Positions 15,499-25,018 are shown, counted from the stretch's first letter. The stretch is DNA of 64,000 nt from an uncultured Lachnospiraceae bacterium (GCA_946552115.1 CAMNRH010000008.1:40709-104708); one strand, 5' to 3'. Program-made: numbers and translations. The notes: generated by a model from the letters alone, not told the origin.

Positions 15499-17145
15499 AT
15501 GGGGAATAAAGCAGGGAAAGTATATGTGGTGGGACATAAGAATCCGGATACGGATTCTATCTGTTCCGCGATTGCGTATGCAGCGCTGAAGCATGAAATA
15601 ACGGGAAATGAATATGAAGCGAGACGGGCGGGACAGATTAATGAGGAGACCTCTTATGTCCTGAAGCGTTTCAAAATGCGGGCGCCGTCGCTTTTGTCTA
15701 ATGTAAAGCTTCAGGTAAAGGATATTGATATACATAAGATTGAAGGGGTTGCTCCGAATGTATCCATCAAAGATACCTGGGCGAAAATGAAAGAGCAGCA
15801 GGTAAAGACAATACCGGTAGTGAAAGACGGAGAGCTGGAGGGAGTTATTTCCACAGGCGATATAGCGACCTCCTATATGGATGTGCATGATAATCATATT
15901 TTATCGGAAGCCAAAACGCAGTACAGAAATATTCTCAATACATTGAACGGAACAATGCTTGTGGGAAATGAGCACGGACAGTTTACTAAGGGAAAGGTGA
16001 CGCTTGGGGCATCGAACGCACAGCTTATGGCTGAGTTTATCGATAAGGATGATCTGGTAATTGTGGGAAACCGTTATGATGCTCAGGCTTGTGCGGTGGA
16101 CATAGATGTAAGCTGCCTTGTCGTATGCCATGATGCGGAGATACCGGACGGACTTTTAAATAAGGCGAAAGAGCAGAGCATGGTGGTGATTCGGACGCCC
16201 TATGATACGTTTACGGCTGTCCGTCTGATTAACCAGAGCATTCCGGTGAAGTATTTTATGAGTAAGGGGCCGCTTACCGTATTCCACATGAATGACTATG
16301 TGGACGACATTAAAGAAGTAATGACAAAGAAAAAATACCGTGATTTTCCGATTCTGGACAGAAATGAGCGGTTTAAGGGATTTATTTCCAGACGCCGTTT
16401 CATGAATTCCAGTAAAAAGAAAGTGATACTGGTGGACCATAATGAAAAATCGCAGGCGGTAGACGGAATTGAAGAGGCGGAGATTGTAGAAATTATTGAC
16501 CATCACAGGCTGGGAAATATCGAGACAATGGGACCGGTGTTTTTTAGAAATCAGCCGGTGGGATGTACGGCGACAATTGTATCTCAGATGTATGAGGAGG
16601 CGGGTGTCGGGATTTCCGGAACCATTGCGGGGCTCTTGTGTGCGGCAATTATATCGGATACGCTTTTGTTCCGCTCCCCGACCTGTACGGCCCTTGACGA
16701 GAAAGCTGCGAAAAGCCTTGCGGTGATTGCAGGGATTGATTTAGAAGAGATGGCCCGTGAAATGTTCAACGCCGGAAGCAGTATGAAAGGAAAAAGCGCG
16801 GAAGAAATCTGTTTTCAGGATTTCAAGCAGTTTACGGTGGATGATACCGTGTTTGGCGTAGGTCAGATTAATTCTATGAATAAGGAAGAATTAGAAGAAA
16901 TTAAGGAGAAGCTGCAAAAGCATCTTCCGAAGGTGCTGGAGGAGAACCATCTTCAGATGATTTATTTCATGCTGACCGATATTTTAGACGAATCAACGGA
17001 GCTTTTATGCTGCGGAGCCGGGGCAAGGGAATATATTATTGATGCGTTCGATATTCCGGAAAATACGGGGGATATGATACTGAAAGGTGTCGTGTCCAGA
17101 AAGAAGCAGCTGATACCGGCGCTTGTCGGCGTGCTGCAGCAGTAG
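15499..17145 (+). CDS. ppaC: CBS/DRTGG manganese-dependent inorganic pyrophosphatase
   Basis: A 548-residue family II pyrophosphatase (PPi to two Pi). The DHH catalytic motifs are present: GHKNPDTDS near residue 12, VDHN (about 314) and IDHHRLGN (about 333), with the DHHA2 domain at the C-terminus. Between the first and second motif lies the regulatory insert: CBS (about 70-125), DRTGG (about 140-245) and a second CBS. In characterised clostridial relatives this insert binds adenine nucleotides and tunes activity. ATG 15499 follows GATGAGGTG. The flavin reductase gene is 12 bp downstream. Confidence 0.95.
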   Translation: MGNKAGKVYVVGHKNPDTDSICSAIAYAALKHEITGNEYEARRAGQINEETSYVLKRFKMRAPSLLSNVKLQVKDIDIHKIEGVAPNVSIKDTWAKMKEQQVKTIPVVKDGELEGVISTGDIATSYMDVHDNHILSEAKTQYRNILNTLNGTMLVGNEHGQFTKGKVTLGASNAQLMAEFIDKDDLVIVGNRYDAQACAVDIDVSCLVVCHDAEIPDGLLNKAKEQSMVVIRTPYDTFTAVRLINQSIPVKYFMSKGPLTVFHMNDYVDDIKEVMTKKKYRDFPILDRNERFKGFISRRRFMNSSKKKVILVDHNEKSQAVDGIEEAEIVEIIDHHRLGNIETMGPVFFRNQPVGCTATIVSQMYEEAGVGISGTIAGLLCAAIISDTLLFRSPTCTALDEKAAKSLAVIAGIDLEEMAREMFNAGSSMKGKSAEEICFQDFKQFTVDDTVFGVGQINSMNKEELEEIKEKLQKHLPKVLEENHLQMIYFMLTDILDESTELLCCGAGAREYIIDAFDIPENTGDMILKGVVSRKKQLIPALVGVLQQ

Positions 17146-17156
17146 GAGGAAGCGAT

Positions 17157-17720
17157 ATGGGAAAACAGGTGTGGAAGCCGGGAAATATGCTCTATCCGCT
17201 TCCGGCAGTTATGGTCAGTACGGCAGATAAGAAAGGGAATGATAACATAATTACGGTAGCGTGGACGGGAACGGTGTGTACGAATCCGGCGATGCTGTAT
17301 ATCTCTGTCAGGCCGGAGCGGTACTCCTATCATATGATTATGGAGAGCGGAGAATTCGCGGTAAACCTGACGACGAAAGAGCTTGCCCGCGCGGCGGACT
17401 GGTGCGGGGTGCGTTCAGGTAAAGATACCGATAAGTGGAAAGAGACGGGGCTTACAAGAGGAAACGCAGAGAAACTTATCTATGCGCCGGTCATACAGGA
17501 AAGTCCGGTGAATATTGAGTGTAAGGTGTGCGAGGTTAAAGAGCTTGGTTCTCATCATATGTTTTTAGCGGACATATTGGCCGTTCAGGCGGACGATAAA
17601 TATATGAAAGGAAGCGGGAAATTTGAATTAAACGACGCGGGACTTCTTGCATATTCACACGGAGAATATTTTTTGCCGGGAAAGAAAGTTGGAAAATTTG
17701 GATGGAGCGTAAAGAAATAG
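17157..17720 (+). CDS. Flavin reductase-like FMN-binding protein
   Basis: A 187-residue split-barrel protein of the flavin reductase/FMN-binding family (VMVSTADKKGNDNIITVAWTG, then SVRPERYSYHMI). Members bind FMN and either reduce it with NAD(P)H or act as flavoproteins in electron transfer. It ends close to a REP-like hairpin shared with the convergent MATE gene. The electron partner is unknown. Confidence 0.9.
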   Translation: MGKQVWKPGNMLYPLPAVMVSTADKKGNDNIITVAWTGTVCTNPAMLYISVRPERYSYHMIMESGEFAVNLTTKELARAADWCGVRSGKDTDKWKETGLTRGNAEKLIYAPVIQESPVNIECKVCEVKELGSHHMFLADILAVQADDKYMKGSGKFELNDAGLLAYSHGEYFLPGKKVGKFGWSVKK

Positions 17721-17727
17721 GTTTTAA

Positions 17728-17765
17728 TTGGGGACGGGGGTTTTTTAGAAAAACCCCGTCCCCAG
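17728..17765. repeat. Second REP-like hairpin
   Basis: GGGGACGGGG (17730-17739) pairs with CCCCGTCCCC (17754-17763), with T and A runs in the middle and TTG/CAG flanks. It matches the core of the 58-bp palindrome at 3513-3570 but is imperfect in the centre. It lies between convergent stop codons, so it may also work as a bidirectional terminator. Confidence 0.75.
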
Positions 17766-17768
17766 CTG

Positions 17769-19127
17769 TTAATCAAGCGGCTTTACCTGCAGCCGGTATA
17801 TCCGCTTAAGAAGCAGCGCGGATAATAGCATGGAAGCAATTTCTGCAATCGGAAATGACCACCATACGGCAGAGAGACCGAACAGCTTTGCGGCCAGATA
17901 AGCGACCGGCAGAAGTACGGCGAGCTGCCTTGTGGCAGATACTATCAGACTGTAAACGCCGTTTCCGAGCGCTTGAAATACGCTTCCCGCGATGATACAG
18001 AAGCCGGCAACCGGGAATGGAATACTGATAATTCGAAGCGCGGGCACGCCGATAACAAGCATATGTTCTGAGGCATCGAACAGATTTTTCAGCATAAATT
18101 CTGCACCGAGCTGGAAAAAAAGTAATCCAATCAGCATGATGGATACGGAGATAGCTACGCTCAGTTTAATCGTATCTGTGATGCGTTTTTTCTTTCCGGC
18201 GCCGTAATTGTAGGCAATAATCGGCGTCATACCGTTATTCAGACCGAAAATGGGCATGAAAATAAAGCTTTGAAGCTTAAAATACACGCCGAATACAGCC
18301 GCCGCGGTGGAAGAGAACATTAGCAGAATCTTATTCATACCGAAAGTCATGACAGAGCCGATGGACTGCATAACAATGGACGGGAGTCCTACCTTATATA
18401 TAGTAAGAATCGTTTGCTTATGAGGTCTGAAGTGACGCAGACTAATATTAATTTCCCTGTTGCGCGTCTGATTGAAAAAGATTGAGAGGCAGACAGCGAT
18501 AACCTGACCGGTGACGGTTGCTATGGCGGCGCCTGCGACTTCGAGTCTCGGAAAACCAAACAGGCCGAATATCAAAACAGGGTCAAGGATGATATTAATA
18601 ATTGCTCCCAGTCCCTGTGTAATCATATTGTAAAAGGTTTTTCCGGTGGACTGCATCAGCCGTTCAAAGGTAATCTGCAGAAAGATTCCGGCGCAGAAAA
18701 TAGTAATAATAGACAGATATTCGGTTCCGTATCCAATAATAACCGGATTATCTGTCTGAAGCGTGAAAAAAAGTCCGGAGCCAAGGCCGCCCAGCACGGC
18801 AAAGATGATGCAGCTGGCAATGGTGAGGAAGAGACCGTTTCTTGCAGCTCTGTCGGCGCTGTCAAAATTTTTTTCCCCAAGATTTCTCGATAATAATGCA
18901 TTGATGCCGACGCCAGTGCCGGATGCAATGGAAATCATCAGCGTTTGTATTGGAAATGCAAGGGAGACGGCAGTTAAAGCGTCCTCGCTTAATTTTGCGA
19001 CAAACATGCTGTCAACAATATTATAAAGAGCCTGAACAAGCATGGACAGCATCATAGGCAGCGACATGGTAATTAACAATTTGGGAACGGGCATAACGCC
19101 CATTTTGTTTTCCGGTGTTTCTGACAT
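17769..19127 (-). CDS. MATE-family multidrug/sodium antiporter
   Basis: A 452-residue membrane protein with about 12 helices in two MatE halves, starting MSETPENKMGVMPVPKLLITMSLPMMLSM. The first half carries QALYNIVDSMFVAKLSEDALTAVSLAFP, typical of NorM/DinF-related clostridial pumps. These exchange Na+ or H+ for organic cations or other small molecules. It has its own promoter (19156-19184) and a TTAGGAGGTAACC ribosome site. The cargo is unknown. Confidence 0.95.
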   Translation of the reverse strand: MSETPENKMGVMPVPKLLITMSLPMMLSMLVQALYNIVDSMFVAKLSEDALTAVSLAFPIQTLMISIASGTGVGINALLSRNLGEKNFDSADRAARNGLFLTIASCIIFAVLGGLGSGLFFTLQTDNPVIIGYGTEYLSIITIFCAGIFLQITFERLMQSTGKTFYNMITQGLGAIINIILDPVLIFGLFGFPRLEVAGAAIATVTGQVIAVCLSIFFNQTRNREINISLRHFRPHKQTILTIYKVGLPSIVMQSIGSVMTFGMNKILLMFSSTAAAVFGVYFKLQSFIFMPIFGLNNGMTPIIAYNYGAGKKKRITDTIKLSVAISVSIMLIGLLFFQLGAEFMLKNLFDASEHMLVIGVPALRIISIPFPVAGFCIIAGSVFQALGNGVYSLIVSATRQLAVLLPVAYLAAKLFGLSAVWWSFPIAEIASMLLSALLLKRIYRLQVKPLD

Positions 19128-19155
19128 TTTGGTTACCTCCTAAAGTGCAAGAAGT

Positions 19156-19184
19156 ATTATAGCACGAGGATATTTATATTGCAA
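19156..19184 (-). promoter_or_regulatory. Promoter of MATE gene
   Basis: On the minus strand: TTGCAA, 17 bp, TATAAT, 28 bp upstream of the ATG. Confidence 0.75.
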
Positions 19185-19253
19185 TGTGTTTACATACAGA
19201 AAACAGGGGTTACATATATATTAAAGAAATCACTATACGGCGGGGCGGAAAAA

Positions 19254-19973
19254 TTGAGCAGATGCAGACGGTATCATGAAATAAAAGTATTATGCGGGGC
19301 GGTAATCCTTGTAAGTATGTTTTTTGGAATCAGAACAAGAGAGCAGGCGGAGGTATCTGCCGATGGATTGAATATCGTCAGGAAAACGGCTGTGACAGAG
19401 CAAAAATACAATACGGAGCAGCCGAAAATAGCGATTACCTTTGACGACGGACCAAGCAGCGTCTGTACCGGAAAGCTTTTGGACGGACTGAAAGAAAGGG
19501 GTGTTAAAGCAACATTTTTTTTGATTGGAGAATGTGCTGAGGAAAATCCCGGGATTGTAAAAAGAATTTATGAAGAAGGGCATGTAATTGGAAATCATAC
19601 CTATCATCATGTGGATATTACCAGGCTGTCCGACGAGGAGGCTGCGTTTGAAATTAACGAGACAGATAAGGTGGTGTATTCCATCACGGGGGATCATATC
19701 CGGTATGTAAGGCCGCCGTTTGGGGCATGGCAGAAAGATTTGGAGCTTGAGATGGAGGTGCTGCCGGTCATGTGGACGGTTGATCCGCTTGATTGGACGA
19801 CGGAAAATGTAGATGAAATTGTGAATAGGGTAGTGACGGAGGTGAAAGAAGGTGATATTATTCTATTGCATGACTGTTACGATTCTTCGGTGAACGCTGC
19901 GCTGCGGATCGTCGATATTCTCACGAAAGAGGGGTATGAGTTCGTAACCGTCGATGATATGCTTCTGGATTGA
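19254..19973 (+). CDS. Membrane-anchored polysaccharide deacetylase
   Basis: A NodB-homology deacetylase of about 239 residues. Catalytic motifs are TFDDGPS (metal Asp and base Asp), GNHTYHH (metal histidines), RPPFGAW, DPLDW and ILLHD. An N-terminal hydrophobic segment (KVLCGAVILVSMFFGI) anchors or exports it, so it acts outside the membrane, probably on peptidoglycan or another N-acetylated glycan. The start is uncertain: TTG 19254 gives a normal signal anchor, while a TTG at 19179 lies within the divergent MATE promoter. No good ATG is available in frame. Confidence 0.88.
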   Translation: MSRCRRYHEIKVLCGAVILVSMFFGIRTREQAEVSADGLNIVRKTAVTEQKYNTEQPKIAITFDDGPSSVCTGKLLDGLKERGVKATFFLIGECAEENPGIVKRIYEEGHVIGNHTYHHVDITRLSDEEAAFEINETDKVVYSITGDHIRYVRPPFGAWQKDLELEMEVLPVMWTVDPLDWTTENVDEIVNRVVTEVKEGDIILLHDCYDSSVNAALRIVDILTKEGYEFVTVDDMLLD

Positions 19974-19986
19974 AGAGGGAAAAGAT

Positions 19987-20703
19987 ATGTGCTGTGAATT
20001 CTCAAGAACGGAATTATTAATAGGAGAGGAAGGGATTTCTAAATTGAGAAAGGCCTCTGTAATGGTATTCGGCGTAGGGGGCGTCGGATCTCATTGCGTT
20101 GAGGCACTGGCAAGGTGCGGTGTGGGAAAGCTGATCCTCATAGACAATGATAAGGTATCGCTTACGAATATTAACCGACAGTCGATTGCCGTACACAGTA
20201 CGGTGGGGAAATATAAAACGGCGGTAATGAAAGAAAGAATCCGGGACATCAGCCCGGATACGGAGGTCGTTATGTATGAAACCTTTGTTCTGCCTGAAAA
20301 TATAGAGACGGTATTTGAAGAAAAGCCGGATTATATCATTGACGCTGTTGATACGGTGACTGCAAAGCTTGCAATTGTCCTGAAAGCCAGGGAGTATGAA
20401 ATACCGGTCATCAGCAGTATGGGAACGGGCAATAAGCTTCACGGAGAGCTGTTTGAGATTGCGGATATCAGTGAAACCTCGGTATGTCCGCTGTGCAGGG
20501 TTATGCGCCGGGAGCTTCGCGACAGAGGAATTTATCATTTAAAGGTGGTATATTCTAAGGAAAAGCCGATTACAATTACCGGGAAAGAAAGTAAGGAGGA
20601 GGCCGGGAAAAGGCGGCAGATTCCGGGAAGTATTTCTTTTGTGCCGCCGGCGGCAGGACTTCTCATTGCGGGCGAGACGGTGAGAGATTTAATAGGAGGA
20701 TAA
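19987..20703 (+). CDS. tcdA: tRNA threonylcarbamoyladenosine dehydratase
   Basis: A 238-residue E1-like enzyme of the ThiF/TcdA family that converts t6A37 of tRNA to the cyclic form. The nucleotide loop is GVGGVG (residues 29-34), followed by IDNDKVSLTNINRQ with the family arginine and the Cys pair in SVCPLCRVMRRELR. The start at ATG 19987 follows GAGGGAAAAG and yields the usual N-terminus FSRTELLIGEEG. It is 13 bp after the deacetylase stop and 4 bp before rarA. Confidence 0.93.
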   Translation: MCCEFSRTELLIGEEGISKLRKASVMVFGVGGVGSHCVEALARCGVGKLILIDNDKVSLTNINRQSIAVHSTVGKYKTAVMKERIRDISPDTEVVMYETFVLPENIETVFEEKPDYIIDAVDTVTAKLAIVLKAREYEIPVISSMGTGNKLHGELFEIADISETSVCPLCRVMRRELRDRGIYHLKVVYSKEKPITITGKESKEEAGKRRQIPGSISFVPPAAGLLIAGETVRDLIGG

Positions 20704-20707
20704 GGGC

Positions 20708-22048
20708 ATGGATTTATTTGAATATGCAAGAGAGAAAAACATGGACAAGGAAGCGCCGCTTGCGTCAAGGCTCAGGCCGGAATCGCTTGACGAGGTGGTA
20801 GGTCAGCGGCATATTATCGGAAAAGATAAGCTTCTTTACCGCGCCATAAAGGCGGATAAGTTAAGCTCTGTTATTTTTTACGGGCCGCCGGGAACCGGTA
20901 AGACGACGCTGGCGAAAGTCATTGCCCATACTACCAGTGCGGAATTCACTCAGATTAACGCCACTGTGGCGGGAAAAAAGGATATGGAGGAGGTTGTCCG
21001 CAGGGCGAAGGATACGCTTGGCATGTATCAGAAAAGGACGATTCTCTTTGTGGACGAGATTCACAGATTTAATAAAGGGCAGCAGGACTATCTGCTTCCG
21101 TTTGTGGAGGACGGCACGGTTATCCTGATTGGGGCGACGACGGAAAATCCGTATTTCGAGGTGAACGGAGCATTGATTTCGCGCTCCAATATTTTTGAGT
21201 TGTATCCTCTTGAAAAGTCGGATATTCAGACGCTTCTTAAGCGTGCCGTCTATAATACGGAAAAGGGAATGGGAAGCTATGGCGCGGTAATTGATGAGGA
21301 CGCATTGGAATTTTTGTCGGATATTTCAGGAGGAGATGCCAGAAACGCACTGAATGCGGTTGAGCTTGGAGTTCTTACTACAGAGCGGAGCAGGGACGGG
21401 AAAATACACATCACGCTTGAGGTCGCATCGGAATGTATTCAAAAACGGGTCGTGCGCTATGATAAAACGGGAGATAATCATTATGATACAATTTCTGCAT
21501 TTATTAAAAGCATGCGCGGTTCTGACCCGGATGCGGCAGTGTATTATCTGGCAAAGATGCTTTATGCGGGCGAGGATATTAAGTTTATTGCAAGGCGGAT
21601 TATGATTTGTGCTTCCGAGGATGTGGGAAACGCGGATCCTATGGCGCTTACCGTAGCGGTTTCAGCCGCGCAGGCAGCAGAGAGAATCGGGATGCCCGAG
21701 GCACAGATTATACTGTCTCAGGCGGTGCTGTATGTGGCGTCCGCTCCGAAGAGCAATTCGGCAGTGAATGCCATCGGCGCGGCGATGGAAAATGTGAAGA
21801 GCTATAAGACAACCGTTCCGGCGCATCTTCAGGACGCTCATTATAAGGGCGCGAAAAATCTGGGGCATGGAGTAGGATATAAATATGCTCATAACTATCC
21901 GAATCATTATGTGCGACAGCAGTATCTGCCGGATGAGATACGCGGAACGGTTTTTTATGAGCCGGGAGATAACGGAAAAGAGAAAGAGATAAGAGAATGG
22001 CTCCGGTATATAAAAGATAACGCCGGAAATGTCGCGGGGGAAAAATAG
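20708..22048 (+). CDS. rarA: Replication-associated recombination protein A
   Basis: A 446-residue AAA+ ATPase (RarA/MgsA) that acts at stalled replication forks. Walker A is GPPGTGKTT (from residue 59) and Walker B/sensor is FVDEIHRFNKGQQD (about 114-127), followed by the family lid and the C-terminal tetramerisation region (APKSNSAVNAI ... KNLGHGVGYKYAHNYPNHY). Start ATG 20708 follows GGAGGATAAGG. Likely cotranscribed with tcdA. Confidence 0.97.
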   Translation: MDLFEYAREKNMDKEAPLASRLRPESLDEVVGQRHIIGKDKLLYRAIKADKLSSVIFYGPPGTGKTTLAKVIAHTTSAEFTQINATVAGKKDMEEVVRRAKDTLGMYQKRTILFVDEIHRFNKGQQDYLLPFVEDGTVILIGATTENPYFEVNGALISRSNIFELYPLEKSDIQTLLKRAVYNTEKGMGSYGAVIDEDALEFLSDISGGDARNALNAVELGVLTTERSRDGKIHITLEVASECIQKRVVRYDKTGDNHYDTISAFIKSMRGSDPDAAVYYLAKMLYAGEDIKFIARRIMICASEDVGNADPMALTVAVSAAQAAERIGMPEAQIILSQAVLYVASAPKSNSAVNAIGAAMENVKSYKTTVPAHLQDAHYKGAKNLGHGVGYKYAHNYPNHYVRQQYLPDEIRGTVFYEPGDNGKEKEIREWLRYIKDNAGNVAGEK

Positions 22049-22071
22049 ATTACTTTATGGAGGAAGTATAA

Positions 22072-22698
22072 ATGGGAGAGGAAAAGAAAGAGAAAAGGGG
22101 AAAAAAGAATACGGCCAAAATCATACTGCGTCTGATGAATCTGATTACGATTATAATTGCCCTGTGTGTAGTGATTCTGGTAATGAATATAAAAAAGAAA
22201 GAAAGTGAGCCGGAGATTACGAATACTTTCATTAATAATAAGCTTGAGGCGGCAAGCGAGCTGACCTCGGCGAGGATGATATATAACGGGCTGATCCGTT
22301 ATTCCGATGGAAAGATACCGTTTATTACAAAAAAAGCATTTACAATGACTTATCGTGCGGAGATAAAGGTGGGAATTGATTTAGCGGAGGTAAAATCAGA
22401 AGTTACGGATTCAAGGGTAACGATAAAAACTCCGGAAATTGAAATACTGGATATTTTGATTGACGAGGATTCAATTCAATATTACGATGAAAAGTTTGCT
22501 CTGCTAAACGCAGAAAAAAAGGAGGATGCCCTGCAGGCGCTTGAAAAGGCGAAAGAGGACGTCTGTGAGAATGGAGATATTGGTGCATTGAAAGATACGG
22601 CAGGGAGGCAGACGGAGGCCCTTCTTAAAAGCTTGTTCCAGGATTCTATCGGCGGCAGAAGGCTGGTAATTGAGATTCCCGGGTCAGAGGGAAATTAG
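22072..22698 (+). CDS. DUF4230-family membrane-anchored protein
   Basis: A 208-residue protein with a Lys-rich cytoplasmic N-terminus, one membrane helix (about residues 22-42, LMNLITIIIALCVVILVMNI) and an extracytoplasmic domain that matches DUF4230 by pattern (FTMTYRAEIKVGIDL ... VTIKTPEIEILDILID). DUF4230 proteins have no known function. It starts at ATG 22072 after GGAGGAAG and is 23 bp after rarA. Recognition is from memory of the family pattern, so moderately sure. Confidence 0.75.
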   Translation: MGEEKKEKRGKKNTAKIILRLMNLITIIIALCVVILVMNIKKKESEPEITNTFINNKLEAASELTSARMIYNGLIRYSDGKIPFITKKAFTMTYRAEIKVGIDLAEVKSEVTDSRVTIKTPEIEILDILIDEDSIQYYDEKFALLNAEKKEDALQALEKAKEDVCENGDIGALKDTAGRQTEALLKSLFQDSIGGRRLVIEIPGSEGN

Positions 22699-22722
22699 GA
22701 GCAGGTGATATTCCGCCGTTAC

Positions 22723-22751
22723 TTTACATTTTAATTTTATGATAGTATAAT
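22723..22751 (+). promoter_or_regulatory. Promoter of the 97-residue orphan gene
   Basis: TTTACA, 17 bp, TATAAT, 31 bp upstream of the ATG. Confidence 0.75.
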
Positions 22752-22782
22752 CAAAGCATAAAGCTTCACAGGAGGGAATAAA

Positions 22783-23076
22783 ATGAAAGTATATGACACT
22801 GTAAAGAAAGAGGAACTGGAGGTTGACGGAACGAAAGGGCTGATTGAAATTATGAGAAACGGCCGTCAGGTGGATCTCTATCTGAAAGAGAAAAGGACAG
22901 ACGCGGACGGCTACATGAGCTGGGATGTAGAGCATTGGTCCAGCATTGACGTAAAAAGATTTATCCGCTGCTATTCTCTTGAGGGAAAGGTATTAGGAGA
23001 ATCCACGGGCCATAATATTTATGACCTGGAAAATGAGTTCAAGCCGGAGGAAGCGGTGAAAGTTGAGCTCAGTTAA
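22783..23076 (+). CDS. Uncharacterised 97-residue protein
   Basis: I do not recognise a family. The protein is soluble and mostly polar, starting MKVYDTVKKEELEVDGTKGL, with a Trp-rich patch DVEHWSSIDVKRFIRCY and an acidic C-terminus. No signal, membrane helix or Cys motif is present. It has a strong promoter, a GGAGGG ribosome site 7 bp before the ATG and its own terminator, so it is almost certainly expressed as a single gene. It lies directly before the heat-shock operon, but nothing ties it to chaperones. Confidence 0.85.
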   Translation: MKVYDTVKKEELEVDGTKGLIEIMRNGRQVDLYLKEKRTDADGYMSWDVEHWSSIDVKRFIRCYSLEGKVLGESTGHNIYDLENEFKPEEAVKVELS

Positions 23077-23101
23077 AAGATAAGAACGATTGTATAGATG
23101 C

Positions 23102-23134
23102 CCTGTACTTGCTGCGGAAAGTACAGGACATTTT
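23102..23134 (+). terminator. Terminator of the orphan gene
   Basis: Stem CCTGTACTT (23102-23110) with AAGTACAGG (23119-23127), followed by ACATTTTAAATT. It insulates the orphan gene from the heat-shock promoter. Confidence 0.8.
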
Positions 23135-23162
23135 AAATTAAATAAAAAAAGTATAAACAGTG

Positions 23163-23191
23163 TTGACAAACGCGAACACTAGTGATAAATT
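23163..23191 (+). promoter_or_regulatory. Heat-shock operon promoter
   Basis: TTGACA, 17 bp, TAAATT. The CIRCE element begins 15 bp after the -10, where a bound HrcA dimer would block transcription. Confidence 0.75.
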
Positions 23192-23205
23192 AATATTCGA
23201 AGATG

Positions 23206-23232
23206 TTAGCACTCGTGAATGTGGAGTGCTAA
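23206..23232. promoter_or_regulatory. CIRCE element
   Basis: TTAGCACTC, 9 bp, GAGTGCTAA: an exact match to the canonical CIRCE operator bound by HrcA. It lies in the 5' leader of hrcA, giving feedback control of the whole hrcA-grpE-dnaK-dnaJ operon. Confidence 0.98.
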
Positions 23233-23258
23233 CAGACAAAACCGAAAGGAGGAGGCGG

Positions 23259-24302
23259 ATGGTTTCAGAGCATGAATTGAATGAACGGAAGCTCACGATT
23301 CTTCATGCGATTATTAAGACGTATCTGGAGACAGGCGAGCCGGTAGGCTCGAGAACGATTTCCAAGTACAGCGACCTTAACTTAAGCTCCGCGACAATTC
23401 GCAATGAAATGTCAGACCTGGAGGAGCTGGGATACATCGTACAGCCTCATACGTCGGCAGGGCGTATTCCTTCGGATAAGGGATATCGGCTTTATGTTGA
23501 TATGCTGATGGAGAAAAAGGAGCAGGAGCTGAATGAAAAGCAGGAGCAGATGCTTGAGAAAGCTGATAAGATGGAGAAGCTTTTAAAGCAGGCGGCAAAG
23601 GTTCTGGCAAACAGCACGAATTATGCGACGATGGTTTCCACACCGATGAACAGCGCAAATAAGCTGAAATTTATTCAGCTTTCTATGGTCGATGAGGAAC
23701 AGGTGATTGCTGTAATCGTGTTGGGAGGAAATGTAATAAAAAACAAAATTATTAATGTAGAGGAACCGCTCAGCAATGAAAACCTGTTAAAGCTCAATAT
23801 GCTGCTTAATACGACGCTTAACGGTATGTCAATTGAGGAAATTAATCTGGGGCTGATTGCGAGGCTTAAGGAACAGGCGGGCATACACAGCGAGGTAATC
23901 GGCAATGTCCTTGACGCGGTAGCGGATGTGATTCAAATTGATGAGGATATGCAGATTTATACAAGCGGCACCACAAATATATTTAAGTACCCGGAGCTTT
24001 CAGATAAGCAGAGCGCGCAGGAAATTATCAGTGCATTTGAAGAAAAGCAGCAGCTTACAGAGCTTGTAACACAGACACTTTCAAAGGAGGAAAATACCGG
24101 TATTCAGGTTTATATCGGCGATGAGACTCCGGTGCAGAACATGAAAGACTGCAGTGTTGTTACGGCGACCTATGAATTGGGCGACGGTATGAAGGGAACG
24201 ATAGGTATTATCGGACCTAAGAGAATGGATTACGAGCATGTCTTAAAGTCGATGAAGCGGCTGCAGGGTGAGCTGGATGAGATATTTCATAAGAAAGAAT
24301 AA
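23259..24302 (+). CDS. hrcA: Heat-inducible transcription repressor HrcA
   Basis: A 347-residue repressor starting MVSEHELNERKLTILHAIIK. The N-terminal winged helix includes GEPVGSRTISKYSDLNLSSA and the DNA-contact segment SSATIRNEMSDLEELGYI. The C-terminal GAF-like domain follows. HrcA needs GroEL for activity in studied Firmicutes. The frame is open upstream through the CIRCE site; ATG 23259 after AAAGGAGGAGGCG is the proper start. Confidence 0.97.
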   Translation: MVSEHELNERKLTILHAIIKTYLETGEPVGSRTISKYSDLNLSSATIRNEMSDLEELGYIVQPHTSAGRIPSDKGYRLYVDMLMEKKEQELNEKQEQMLEKADKMEKLLKQAAKVLANSTNYATMVSTPMNSANKLKFIQLSMVDEEQVIAVIVLGGNVIKNKIINVEEPLSNENLLKLNMLLNTTLNGMSIEEINLGLIARLKEQAGIHSEVIGNVLDAVADVIQIDEDMQIYTSGTTNIFKYPELSDKQSAQEIISAFEEKQQLTELVTQTLSKEENTGIQVYIGDETPVQNMKDCSVVTATYELGDGMKGTIGIIGPKRMDYEHVLKSMKRLQGELDEIFHKKE

Positions 24303-24323
24303 AACAGAAAGGTGGAATAACCC

Positions 24324-24992
24324 TTGGAAAATGATAAGGAGAAAAGCCAGGAAGAGATGGTAAAGGAAGCAGTGGAGGAAGCGAAAAAAGCGGCGTCCGA
24401 ACAGGAAGAAAGCGCCGGGGCTCTGGAGCAGGAAGCCGAAGAGGAAGAGGCGGCGGATGAAGATACGCAGGCCGCGGAGACAGAGCAGGACGGGGAAGAA
24501 AAGGGCGAAGAAAAATTATCCGGGAAAAAATTATTTGGTAAGAAGAATAAGAAAGATAAAAAGGATGAAAAGATAGAGGAGCTCACAGATAAGCTTACCC
24601 GTCAGATAGCAGAGTTTGATAACTTTCGCAAGCGTACGGAAAGAGAGAAATCTCAGATGTACGAGATAGGAGCGAAAGATATCATAGATAAGATTCTTCC
24701 GGTAGTTGACAGCTTTGAGCGAGGGCTTGGCGCAGTGAAAGAGGAGCAGAAAGAGGATGCGTTCGTTCAGGGGATGGAAAAGGTGTATAAGCAGCTTATG
24801 ACGACACTGGAAGGGATTGGAGTTACGCCTATTGATGCGGTAGGGCAGGAATTTAATCCGGATTTTCACAATGCGGTCATGCATGTGGAAGATGAAAGCT
24901 TCGGTGAGAACACAGTGGCCGAAGAATTTCAAAAAGGATATATGTACCGTGACTCCGTAGTGAGACACAGTATGGTAAAGGTAGCAAATTAA
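24324..24992 (+). CDS. grpE: Nucleotide exchange factor GrpE
   Basis: A 222-residue GrpE that releases ADP from DnaK. The first 90 residues are highly charged and low in complexity (Glu/Ala/Lys). The conserved part begins at about residue 92 with the long helix [15 protein letters not shown] and ends in the beta domain ([14 protein letters not shown] ... [17 protein letters not shown]). The start is a TTG at 24324, with AGGTGG 9 bp upstream; the next Met is eleven codons on. A rare start may hold GrpE below DnaK levels (inference). Confidence 0.95.
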   Translation: MENDKEKSQEEMVKEAVEEAKKAASEQEESAGALEQEAEEEEAADEDTQAAETEQDGEEKGEEKLSGKKLFGKKNKKDKKDEKIEELTDKLTRQIAEFDNFRKRTEREKSQMYEIGAKDIIDKILPVVDSFERGLGAVKEEQKEDAFVQGMEKVYKQLMTTLEGIGVTPIDAVGQEFNPDFHNAVMHVEDESFGENTVAEEFQKGYMYRDSVVRHSMVKVAN

Positions 24993-25018
24993 CTTTCATT
25001 AAAAAGGAGGAAATAAAA

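Noticed and set aside
23160..23258. N-terminal extension of HrcA reading through the CIRCE site
   Set aside because: The frame is open, but the family N-terminus and ribosome site place the start at 23259, and the extension would translate operator DNA.
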